DNA of 64,000 nucleotides from Flavobacterium panacis (lineage in GTDB: Bacteria; Bacteroidota; Bacteroidia; Flavobacteriales; Flavobacteriaceae): contig NZ_JANKMS010000005.1 of assembly GCF_024649945.1 (NCBI RefSeq), positions 124,001 to 188,000 on the forward strand, read 5' to 3'. The position numbers and the translations under genes are program-made. Positions 1 through 7,880 of the stretch are shown here, piece after piece; position 1 is the stretch's first letter, and each line of letters opens with the position of its first letter. The notes beneath the pieces are model-generated. The model was given only the letters and a program-made list of their open reading frames with translations. It was not told where the DNA came from and did no database searches.

Positions 1-3000
1 CTCCCGTAATTGGAATTTCAACTTTGGTTTCTCCTTTTTTAGTTTCTGCCCAAATAGTCTGCACTACTCTTGATCCGTTTTCTACAGAAATCAAAGCACG
101 TCCGCCTTCACTTGAAGGGAAAGAAATCTGTGCTTTTTCTCCAACAGCATAGTTTTTCTTATCTGTTGAGAATACTAACATATTAGCCGTTGATGCATCT
201 CTATTACGTGTTTTTCCAGACCAGATTGGCCAGTCGATATTTACTGTTAAAGATGTAGCGTGACCATCTTCCTGATCGGCAACACGAATTAAATAACGTC
301 CCCATTCTTCATCTGCTAAGGCAAACTGGAAACTTCCTTTTCCGCTTGAATCTGTATTGATTACGAAAGTTTTGTATGAAGTCGTTGCATTCGACGAGTT
401 ATAATTCGATAAATTATCGCTTGAAGAATCCCACCACCATCTCCAATCTACTTTGTAAACTCGAACTTCAAGATTACGAACCGATTTTGGTCTTCCGTTT
501 TCATCAACTGTTACGACATCAAAACGATTGTTTGCTCTTGTTTCAAGCATACTATATTTGTTCAACTCTGGCGTTTTAACTCCAACATAGGTTTTGTATG
601 GAGAATAAGTAGTTGACATTACATCCGTACTGAAATCTCCGCCTTCTTCATACACTTTTGTAATGAATGAAGCGCGCAACATTCCCGGTGCCTGACCTTG
701 TAATCTTGGCTGAATGTTTATTGAAGCTTTTCCGTTTTCGTTTAATTTTCCTGAGAAAACATTGATTTCTTCTGTACTGAATTGGCGTGCTAAATCATCA
801 AAAGTATATTTTTCGTATCCTTTGAAAGTTGTGCCTTGCTGAGAGAATTTAGCCTGCATTTCTACATTCAAATTCTTTGCAATTGCCCCATGAAGCCAAG
901 TTACTTCCAGATTATCTGTATTTGGATAAGATGCAGAAAGTGTTTTTCTGCTAAATGTATTTTTGATTTTCAAACGATTTGGTTTGATCGTTTCAATTTT
1001 AATACTCTTATAGAATTTCGCACCTCCAACGCTTACCATTGCTTCCCAGTTTCCTGTTGGCGCATCTTGGTTTGTCGGCACTGTAAAGGCATAATGATTG
1101 AGATCATTTGTTTTCTGAACGGTTTGATAAACTGTTTTTCCGTTTGGATCGTTTAATCGGAACTTAATTGGATGTGATTTCGGCAGTTTATTCGCTGCAT
1201 CATTCAAAATAAATGATAAATACAAATTATCTCCAGGACGCCAAACGCCTCTTTCTCCGTAAATAAATCCTTTTAAACCTTTTTGTAAAGTCTCACCTGC
1301 AACATCAAAATTACTTACTGATAAAGAAAGTCCATCATCCAACTTCACGTAAGTCGATTGATCTCCTAAAGTAACAATCGCAAAATAAGCGAATTTGTCT
1401 AATTGGAAAGACGCAATTCCTTCACTGCTTGTTGCTTCAGAACCTATTTTCTGCTGTTGGAAATTGTACAATTCTACTCTTGCATTTGAAACTGGTTCTG
1501 TTGTAACAATATTATTTACAGCAAATAAATACGATTTATTTTCTCCTCTTTTAGCAATAACTCCTAAATCTGTAGCTAAAATATTAGTCGCAATTCTGGC
1601 ATTGTAATAGTATGAACCTGTACAAGGATCTTGGCTTTCTCTCCAGTCATAATCGTCATAATAATAGTAATCGTCGTAAGAGTTTCCGCTGTAGTTTACA
1701 TCATTTTCGTCCACTTCTTCTTCCTCGGCTTCATCTTCATTATTGTCTGAAGTTTCACATTTATAAAGCGAATATTTCTTCTTGTATACAAATTCCACTC
1801 TGTAAATTGCTCCTGGTTCTGGTTTTATAATTTTAGATAAATCTAAAGCATAGGTATTCCATTTTGAGAGATTTACAAGTGTGCTTTCTCTTAAATTTAG
1901 CGTTGTTTTCGCAATCGGCTGCGCGACTTTTTTAAGGTTTTGTCCTCCGTTTAATTCATTGTATTGAAGAAATTGCAGAATGTTGTTTTTATAAATCTTA
2001 TACACTTTTACATCAACAGCACTCAGATTCACCGCTTCAAAATTCAGTTTTAAATTGTTTGAACTTGGCAGAATCGTTCCGTTTTTAATAAAACGAATAT
2101 TGGGTTTGATCTGATCAAATGAGATTTTCTCGCTGTAATTGTTTTCCAGCTTTTTACCGTACTGGCTTTCGATTCCCTGAAAAACTTCCAATAATAATTC
2201 ACCTGTAACAACTTGTTCCGGTTCTGCATCTGGTATATATTCAACGGCTTCTTCTACAACTGCAGCGGCAGAATCCACTGCAACGGCAGCTGAATCAACC
2301 ACAACTGCAGCCGAATCTACTGCTACTGCAACAGGTTCTTCTACTGCTACTGCTATTGGCTCTTCTTTTTTAGGCGCATTTTGGTTTGTAAAATATACTT
2401 TAAGTAAGTTTCCTTGAGTAGAGAACTTAAGGTTATTAGTATTTTGAATCGAAACCAATCCAGCAAAATCCTGTCCTTTTTCTAAAGGTTCAGAGAAGTT
2501 AATTAAAACCTGCTGATTGTTTCCGTCTGGAACTTCCACTTTTATAACCTTAAATTCATTGATGCTGGTGATTGGGAAATCGATCTGACCTTTCTGATCG
2601 ATATCAAAATCATTTCCGTCATAAATAATCTCCAAATTTGAAGCTTCTGATTGACGCTGAATACTGTCAATTATAAAATGAAATTCTTTACCTAAACTCG
2701 GATTTTTATCAAACTTAATTTTAAGGTCATTTCCATTATGTTTGGCCTTTACCAATTTAATAGCGGTTTCCAAATCAATATTGTCTGCCGTTTTTAATGT
2801 ACAGTTTAAATACTGATATTCTTTACTATACGACTGAATGTCGGCTGTATTGATGGTAAAATCCTGTTTAACAGTTTTAACTGTAAAGTTGAATTTTGAA
2901 AGTTCCTTTTCTTTCTCTTTCGGAATCGCAGTCAGTTTATCTAAGTTTAAAGTCACTTGATATTCTGTTCCTGCTTTTAATTTTTTCTCTGGAATAAAAG

Positions 3001-3277
3001 CTAATGTATTGGTAGAAAGCGCTATTACTTTTCCGTGAACACTTGGCGAAATATCGAACAAATCATCATCTAATTCCTGATTGGGTTTCCAGTCGTTTTT
3101 ATCGAATGCCAAAACCACACGAATATCAGAATCTGCCGAAACGATACCGCCTGTAAAACTGGTAATGTAGTCTTTAAATAAAGAAAAATCGGAATTAAAA
3201 TCTGCAGCTGATTTGCGTCCGCAGGATTGAAAAATAAAAAACACAAAAAATACGAGAAATAGTCCTTTTGCTTTCAC
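1..3277 (-). CDS. Alpha-2-macroglobulin family lipoprotein, N-terminal 1092 residues (runs off the left edge)
   Basis: A continuous reading frame of 1092 codons runs from a GTG start at 3277 to the window edge without a stop. An in-frame TAA lies a few codons upstream and no ATG is available, so GTG is the likely start. The N-terminus is a lipoprotein signal (hydrophobic run, then FQSC, Cys near residue 22). Beyond it are beta-rich macroglobulin-like domains, including the motif GERGVWRPGDNLYLSF typical of bacterial A2M (YfhM/MagD-like) proteins, which are thought to trap proteases in the periplasm. Two odd segments are visible: an Ala/Val/Glu repeat built on AVDSAAV (about 2245-2365) and a very acidic Asp/Glu/Tyr stretch (about 1640-1755). 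The thioester region, if present, lies outside the window. Confidence 0.85.
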   Translation of the reverse strand, partial: MKAKGLFLVFFVFFIFQSCGRKSAADFNSDFSLFKDYITSFTGGIVSADSDIRVVLAFDKNDWKPNQELDDDLFDISPSVHGKVIALSTNTLAFIPEKKLKAGTEYQVTLNLDKLTAIPKEKEKELSKFNFTVKTVKQDFTINTADIQSYSKEYQYLNCTLKTADNIDLETAIKLVKAKHNGNDLKIKFDKNPSLGKEFHFIIDSIQRQSEASNLEIIYDGNDFDIDQKGQIDFPITSINEFKVIKVEVPDGNNQQVLINFSEPLEKGQDFAGLVSIQNTNNLKFSTQGNLLKVYFTNQNAPKKEEPIAVAVEEPVAVAVDSAAVVVDSAAVAVDSAAAVVEEAVEYIPDAEPEQVVTGELLLEVFQGIESQYGKKLENNYSEKISFDQIKPNIRFIKNGTILPSSNNLKLNFEAVNLSAVDVKVYKIYKNNILQFLQYNELNGGQNLKKVAQPIAKTTLNLRESTLVNLSKWNTYALDLSKIIKPEPGAIYRVEFVYKKKYSLYKCETSDNNEDEAEEEEVDENDVNYSGNSYDDYYYYDDYDWRESQDPCTGSYYYNARIATNILATDLGVIAKRGENKSYLFAVNNIVTTEPVSNARVELYNFQQQKIGSEATSSEGIASFQLDKFAYFAIVTLGDQSTYVKLDDGLSLSVSNFDVAGETLQKGLKGFIYGERGVWRPGDNLYLSFILNDAANKLPKSHPIKFRLNDPNGKTVYQTVQKTNDLNHYAFTVPTNQDAPTGNWEAMVSVGGAKFYKSIKIETIKPNRLKIKNTFSRKTLSASYPNTDNLEVTWLHGAIAKNLNVEMQAKFSQQGTTFKGYEKYTFDDLARQFSTEEINVFSGKLNENGKASINIQPRLQGQAPGMLRASFITKVYEEGGDFSTDVMSTTYSPYKTYVGVKTPELNKYSMLETRANNRFDVVTVDENGRPKSVRNLEVRVYKVDWRWWWDSSSDNLSNYNSSNATTSYKTFVINTDSSGKGSFQFALADEEWGRYLIRVADQEDGHATSLTVNIDWPIWSGKTRNRDASTANMLVFSTDKKNYAVGEKAQISFPSSEGGRALISVENGSRVVQTIWAETKKGETKVEIPITG

Positions 3278-3496
3278 TTTTATCTGGAGTTAATTGGTTA
3301 ACATTTTTTGAAATTTAATAGGTGTCTGCTTTAAGCCATAACAGCAAAACACAAATTAAATTATGATAAAAGTAAAATATTTTTGTAATCTTTTAAGAAG
3401 AAAATTCTTTAGCAATGATTATTTAACTTTTGTTGAAGTTTTATGTTATTGGATCAGAAAAATATAATATATTTCTCACTTTTAAAATTTGATTTC
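3278..3496. other. Intergenic region between divergent genes
   Basis: AT-rich spacer between the GTG start of the macroglobulin gene and the next rightward gene. It must hold promoters for both directions. I see no convincing -33/-7 pair, repeat or hairpin. Confidence 0.5.
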
Positions 3497-4027
3497 ATGA
3501 CACGTAATTCACAAACATATTCTACTGAAAATGAATTTATTATAAAGAACAAAAATGTAATTATTTATTTGCTGGGTGTAATATCCTTTTTTGTTTTGAT
3601 TGCTTTTGCAGATTATTACGTTTTACCTACTTCAAAAACTAATGATATAATTACTCATTACGCTGTTCAGACATCGGGAAAATCCAGACAAAAGGTTTCT
3701 TATCATTATTTTACGCAAAAAGGATTTACTTTTTCTACTGCAAAAGAATTTATCGATGAAAATAATATTACAATTGAAAGTTCTTTATTTTTCAAATCTG
3801 TAACAAATGTAAAGTCTAAAACAAATGATTACACCTCTTTACTTTCTAGTAGCCTAAGCATTAATGGAATTCAATTTTATACTTGTCTTGTCCTCCTTGT
3901 TTCGCTAGGAATAAGTATTAGAATATTGCTTTCAAAAAAGGGGTTTTCGGAGAATACTTTTTACAATATTGTTTGTTTTAATTGCTTTATGATATTCTTA
4001 TGCGCTTACATGGGCTATCTGTTTTAA
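3497..4027 (+). CDS. Small three-helix membrane protein, unknown function
   Basis: The predicted product has 176 residues from the ATG at 3497. An earlier in-frame ATG at 3443 would add 18 residues and is less likely. One hydrophobic helix (about residues 22-44, YLLGVISFFVLIAF) is followed by a roughly 80-residue polar, probably extracytoplasmic loop, then two C-terminal helices (around FYTCLVLLVSLGISI and CFMIFLCAYMGYLF). I do not recognise the family. It stands alone between divergently and convergently oriented neighbours, which gives no clue to its job. Base composition matches the surrounding genes. Confidence 0.65.
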   Translation: MTRNSQTYSTENEFIIKNKNVIIYLLGVISFFVLIAFADYYVLPTSKTNDIITHYAVQTSGKSRQKVSYHYFTQKGFTFSTAKEFIDENNITIESSLFFKSVTNVKSKTNDYTSLLSSSLSINGIQFYTCLVLLVSLGISIRILLSKKGFSENTFYNIVCFNCFMIFLCAYMGYLF

Positions 4028-4052
4028 GCCAAAATATTCGTAAAAAAGTATT

Positions 4053-4685
4053 TTAAAGTTCTGTTCCCAGTTTAGACAAAACTTTATCCATTTCAAGAAA
4101 GTGGCTTTCAGTATTTGAAGCATAAAAAACCTGATTATTGCTCATCACCACAATAACGTCATCATCTTGGTTCCCATAAAATTGGACTCCCTCAACCCAT
4201 TGCCTAAAAGAAACTCCTTTGTTCGAAAAATTTTGAGCGATGAAATCCAATTCATTCGGCTCGATTTCATAAAATGTATCACAAGTAAAATCTAATGCAA
4301 ATCCAGCTTGTAAATATGCCATTGCAGTAAAAAAGTCTTTTAAAGTTTCCGTTTCCAGATTCCAAGTCTTTTCATCATAACTCATATACACAGGCGGATT
4401 CGGTTTTGACAAATCGTCTTTATGAATTCCCCAAACACAAACTCGTTGATTTTCTGCATAAAAAATCAAATAATCTTCATGCTGAAAATGTTTAAAATCG
4501 TTTGGAGTATTTAAAGAATCTTGCGTTTGATTTAAATTCTGAATTTTACCCAATTCAGTATAATAATCAACAAAAACTTCTGGAAGTTGTCCGAAAATAT
4601 TTTTAACTTCCTGAATTTCATCTTTTGCAAAACCATTTGATTCACTAATGTGAAATAGCTTTTTTATTGTTGAGAAGTCTGTCAT
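4053..4685 (-). CDS. SUKH/SMI1-KNR4-like protein
   Basis: A soluble 210-residue protein with no signal peptide. The segment LPEVFVDYYTELG near residue 34, followed by a beta-rich part (YLIFYAENQRVCVWGI, about residues 73-88), resembles the SMI1/KNR4 (SUKH) fold. In bacteria that fold is often an immunity protein against polymorphic toxins, or a housekeeping scaffold. It starts 7 bases after the stop of tadA, so it is probably the second gene of a tadA operon. No toxin gene is nearby, so an immunity role is not supported by context. The family assignment rests on pattern similarity only. Confidence 0.6.
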   Translation of the reverse strand: MTDFSTIKKLFHISESNGFAKDEIQEVKNIFGQLPEVFVDYYTELGKIQNLNQTQDSLNTPNDFKHFQHEDYLIFYAENQRVCVWGIHKDDLSKPNPPVYMSYDEKTWNLETETLKDFFTAMAYLQAGFALDFTCDTFYEIEPNELDFIAQNFSNKGVSFRQWVEGVQFYGNQDDDVIVVMSNNQVFYASNTESHFLEMDKVLSKLGTEL

Positions 4686-4692
4686 GCTATTT

Positions 4693-5136
4693 TTATTTAC
4701 GTCTTTCCAGAAAAAAACGTTTCATTAAATCGGCTGCTTCATTTGCCATTACACCAGAAACAACAGTTGTTTTAGGATGCAGTTTTGTTCCCATGTTTAG
4801 AAATCCGCGTTGTTCGTCACGTGCACCAAAAACGATTTTAGAAATCTGACTCCAATACAAAGCACCTGCACACATTTGGCAAGGTTCTAAAGTAACATAC
4901 AGCGTACAATCTTTTAGATATTTCCCGCCAAGGAAATTAGCTGCTGCTGTTATAGACTGCATTTCGGCATGTGCCGTAACATCATTTAGTAGTTCGGTAA
5001 GGTTATGACTTCTCGCAATTACTTTGTCAGCCACAACAATTACAGCTCCAACAGGAATTTCGCCTTTTAAGTAGGCTTCTTCTGCTTCCTGCAGGGCTTT
5101 TTTCATAAAATATTCGTCGGTGAAAGGATTTTCCAT
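4693..5136 (-). CDS. tadA: tRNA-specific adenosine deaminase TadA
   Basis: A 147-residue cytidine/adenosine-deaminase fold. Zinc and catalytic residues are visible as HAE (His56-Glu58) and PCQMC (Cys86 and Cys89). Length and motifs fit TadA, which deaminates the wobble adenosine of tRNA-Arg(ACG) to inosine. The C-terminal KRFFLERRK tail is typical. The gene is followed after 7 bases by the SUKH-like gene. A perfect -7 element ends only 5 bases before the start codon, which suggests a nearly leaderless mRNA. A free nucleobase deaminase (guanine deaminase-like) is the main alternative and is less likely given the motif spacing. Confidence 0.93.
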   Translation of the reverse strand: MENPFTDEYFMKKALQEAEEAYLKGEIPVGAVIVVADKVIARSHNLTELLNDVTAHAEMQSITAAANFLGGKYLKDCTLYVTLEPCQMCAGALYWSQISKIVFGARDEQRGFLNMGTKLHPKTTVVSGVMANEAADLMKRFFLERRK

Positions 5137-5141
5137 AATTG

Positions 5142-5149
5142 CAAAAGTA
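5142..5149 (-). promoter_or_regulatory. -7 promoter element of tadA
   Basis: On the minus strand this reads TACTTTTG, matching the Bacteroidota consensus TAnnTTTG. No clear TTTG box is seen 17-23 bases upstream. Its 3' end is 5 bases from the ATG, so transcription would start at or next to the start codon. Confidence 0.45.
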
Positions 5150-5199
5150 AAACTTTACACATTATTATTTTTATTACATTTAAATTTTGAAATTCGAAC

Positions 5200-6138
5200 A
5201 TGGAAAAAAAACATAAAATAACCATAGCAGAACCTTGCCATGAAAACTGGGATCAGATGACACCAAATGAAAATGGGCGTTTCTGCATGAGCTGTTCTAA
5301 AACGGTTATTGATTTTACTTCTATGCTTCCTGAAGAAATTCAACATTTTTTCATTCAAAATAAAAATGAAAAGATTTGTGGTAGATTTAGAAAATCGCAA
5401 TTAGAAAGTATTACTATCCAAATTCCTAATCGTGTTTTATATACGCAAACCCATTATCATAAAATATTTTTGTTGGCATTATTTATCACTATGGGAACTA
5501 CGTTATTTAGCTGTGCTGATAATGAAGGAAATAAGATAACAATTGACAAAATAGAAGTTGTCGAAGATAGTGGGCCAAAAGATCTTACCAAACCTAATAA
5601 CGACAAAAGTTTATCGCAAAAACCACCTTCCACTCTTCCATCATCTATCAGCGTAGAGACTATAAATGGCGGTACTGCAGAAGCTGTTGGATATTACCAT
5701 GATGATTATTCTGGAACTGTTACTGGTTTACCTGCTATTGAAAACTTTGAAATATCATCTCCTGAATATCCTGGCGGATTTGAAAGATTTAATACCTACA
5801 TTAAAAATGAATTTCAAATTCCTAAAAAAGCCAGACGAATTACGGGAGAAATTGAGGTTTCTTTTGTGGTAAATAAATTGGGAACTTTGGAGCAATTTAA
5901 AGTTTTTGACAATATTGGTCATGACGTTGGAGAAGAAATGATTCGGGTTTTAAAAAATTCAAAAGTAAAATGGATGCCCAAAATATTTAATGGAAAAGCA
6001 AGCCCTGACACTATTAGAATGAATATTGTTTTGCAAAAAGACAGTCTAAATACGGAAAGAAAAAACAGAAAAATTTCAAAAATAGTTTCAATTAATCTTG
6101 TCAACAAGAATGAGAAACTTGTTAGTCAAACCAACTAA
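5200..6138 (+). CDS. TonB-like protein with N-terminal four-cysteine domain (copy 1)
   Basis: A 312-residue protein. Residues 1-63 form a compact domain with Cys13, Cys29, Cys32 and Cys60 (C-x15-C-x2-C-x27-C) and the motifs ENWDQMTPNENGRFC and KTVIDF. The spacing looks like a metal site, but the metal is unknown. A hydrophobic helix (about 88-105) ends in LFSCAD, resembling a lipobox placed inside the protein. After a polar linker, residues ~186-275 (PEYPGGFERFN, then IEVSFVVNKLGTLEQFKV) resemble the TonB C-terminal domain. It is the first of three tandem paralogues, the next starting 9 bases on. A TonB-like energy transducer or periplasmic partner is the best guess. The partner receptor is not apparent. 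Confidence 0.75.
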   Translation: MEKKHKITIAEPCHENWDQMTPNENGRFCMSCSKTVIDFTSMLPEEIQHFFIQNKNEKICGRFRKSQLESITIQIPNRVLYTQTHYHKIFLLALFITMGTTLFSCADNEGNKITIDKIEVVEDSGPKDLTKPNNDKSLSQKPPSTLPSSISVETINGGTAEAVGYYHDDYSGTVTGLPAIENFEISSPEYPGGFERFNTYIKNEFQIPKKARRITGEIEVSFVVNKLGTLEQFKVFDNIGHDVGEEMIRVLKNSKVKWMPKIFNGKASPDTIRMNIVLQKDSLNTERKNRKISKIVSINLVNKNEKLVSQTN

Positions 6139-6146
6139 ATTAGAGC

Positions 6147-6956
6147 ATGGAAAACAAATACAAAATAACGATTCCTGAACCCTGTCAAGAAAATTGGGAT
6201 CAAATGGCTCCAAAAGACAATGGAAGATTTTGTTTGAGTTGTACTAAAACGGTTATTGACTTTACTTCGATGCTTCCTGAAGAAATTCAGCATTACTTCA
6301 TTCAAAATCAAAATCAGAAAATTTGTGGCAGATTTAAAAAATCACAATTAGATCGTATTACGATTCAAATTCCAAATCGTGTTTTATATTCTCAGACAAA
6401 CTATCACAAAATGTTTTTGCTGGCTTTGTTTGTTGCCATGGGAACAACTTTGTTTAGTTGTGCAGATAAAGAAGGAAACAAGAAAAAAATTGATCAAATC
6501 GAAATTGTTAATAATACTACTCAAAATCAAGATGAAGATGTTTCATCATGTTATGGGCATCAAATTGAATCTAAAAAACAAAAACGTGTCAAAGAAAATC
6601 CAAATAATTTTGTAATTGGAAAGTTAATAATGCCCAAAGAAGAACCTTTTAGGTATTCTACAATTTACAATTCAAATGATTTAGACATTTTACCCGCTCC
6701 AAAAGGTGGAATGAAAAAATTCTATGCTTATGTCTCTAAGAATTACACTTCTTCAAAAAAAGGAGAAATGTCTCTATTATTTGTTGTAGAAAAAGATGGT
6801 ACTTTGACTAATTTTAAAGTTACTAAAAACACATCTGCAGAAAATGAAAAAGATATTATTAAGATTTTAGAATCTGCTCCTGAATGGATTCCAGGTAAAT
6901 TCAAAAACAAAACTGTCCGATCATCTTACATTTTACCACTTTCATTTAAAAATTAA
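6147..6956 (+). CDS. TonB-like protein with N-terminal four-cysteine domain (copy 2)
   Basis: A 269-residue paralogue of the preceding gene. The N-terminal ~105 residues are nearly the same (Cys at equivalent places, then the helix ending LFSCAD), whereas the linker and C-terminal domain differ strongly. The C-terminal ~85 residues (PAPKGGMKKFYAYV, SLLFVVEKDGTLTNFKV, PEWIPGKF) again resemble TonB_C. The linker is Lys/Gln-rich and lacks the proline run of copy 3. It lies 8 bases after copy 1 and 1 base before copy 3, so all three are surely cotranscribed. Conservation concentrated in the N-terminal half suggests that half has a shared partner. Confidence 0.75.
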   Translation: MENKYKITIPEPCQENWDQMAPKDNGRFCLSCTKTVIDFTSMLPEEIQHYFIQNQNQKICGRFKKSQLDRITIQIPNRVLYSQTNYHKMFLLALFVAMGTTLFSCADKEGNKKKIDQIEIVNNTTQNQDEDVSSCYGHQIESKKQKRVKENPNNFVIGKLIMPKEEPFRYSTIYNSNDLDILPAPKGGMKKFYAYVSKNYTSSKKGEMSLLFVVEKDGTLTNFKVTKNTSAENEKDIIKILESAPEWIPGKFKNKTVRSSYILPLSFKN

Positions 6957-6957
6957 T

Positions 6958-7830
6958 ATGAATAATAAACATAAAATCACGATACCAAAACCTTGTCACG
7001 AAAACTGGGATCAAATGACTCCAAATGAAAATGGTCGCTTTTGTTTGAGCTGTTCTAAAACGGTTATTGATTTTACTGATATGCTTTCTGAAGACATTCA
7101 GCAGTTTTTTATTCAAAATAACAATCAAAAAGTTTGCGGAAGGTTTAGAAAATCGCAATTAGATTCTATTACAGTTCAAATTCCTGATCGTATTTTATAT
7201 TCACAAACTAATTATCGTAAAATGTTCCTACTTGCTTTGTTTATTGCTATGGGAACAACCTTATTCAGCTGTGCAGATAAAGACGGTAAAAAGAAGAAAA
7301 TTGAAAAAATAGAGGTTGTTACAAAAACTACATCAACTGAGCCTATTATGGTTGGAGAACCAGCAATTGACGAAAATGATACCATTCATAATGTTGTACC
7401 TCCGCCACCTCCACCAAAAGTCAATAAGGTTAAGTTTGTCAATCCTAAAGGAACGGATAAGTCTGTATGCGTTAAATCTGAGAAAACAAACAACAACAAA
7501 AAGCAGGTTGCCAAAGAACCTATCTATATCAATGGAGAAGTTGCCAGTTATGTTAATGCCGAATTTCCAGGAGGAATTGATCAGTTCTATACTTTTTTTT
7601 CGAAAGAATTTAAAACTCCTGAAGATCAATATCTCAAAAATTCTAAAATAAAAATTTCATTTGCAGTAGAAAAAGATGGTTCAATGTCGTACTTACAATC
7701 TGAACCTGCGATTGACAAGAGTTTAGAACAGGAAATCATAAGAGTTTTAAAAGCGTGTCCTAAATGGCAGCCAGGTTTATTAGATGGAAAAAAGACCAAA
7801 ATGCAGTATTCATTACCAATAGCATTTTAA
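6958..7830 (+). CDS. TonB-like protein with N-terminal four-cysteine domain (copy 3)
   Basis: A 290-residue third paralogue. The N-terminal four-cysteine domain and internal lipobox-like helix are the same as in copies 1 and 2. The linker contains VVPPPPPPKVNK, the proline-rich type used by TonB proteins to span the periplasm. The C-terminal domain (EFPGGIDQFYTFF, IKISFAVEKDGSMSYL, PKWQPGLLDGKKTKM) is the best TonB_C match of the three. The ATG is 1 base after the stop of copy 2. dxs begins 50 bases downstream and may be read from the same transcript. Confidence 0.78.
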   Translation: MNNKHKITIPKPCHENWDQMTPNENGRFCLSCSKTVIDFTDMLSEDIQQFFIQNNNQKVCGRFRKSQLDSITVQIPDRILYSQTNYRKMFLLALFIAMGTTLFSCADKDGKKKKIEKIEVVTKTTSTEPIMVGEPAIDENDTIHNVVPPPPPPKVNKVKFVNPKGTDKSVCVKSEKTNNNKKQVAKEPIYINGEVASYVNAEFPGGIDQFYTFFSKEFKTPEDQYLKNSKIKISFAVEKDGSMSYLQSEPAIDKSLEQEIIRVLKACPKWQPGLLDGKKTKMQYSLPIAF

Positions 7831-7880
7831 TCTCCATAAAAAATAAATTTAAAACCGTAAATTTGCTTTTTACCTTGATA

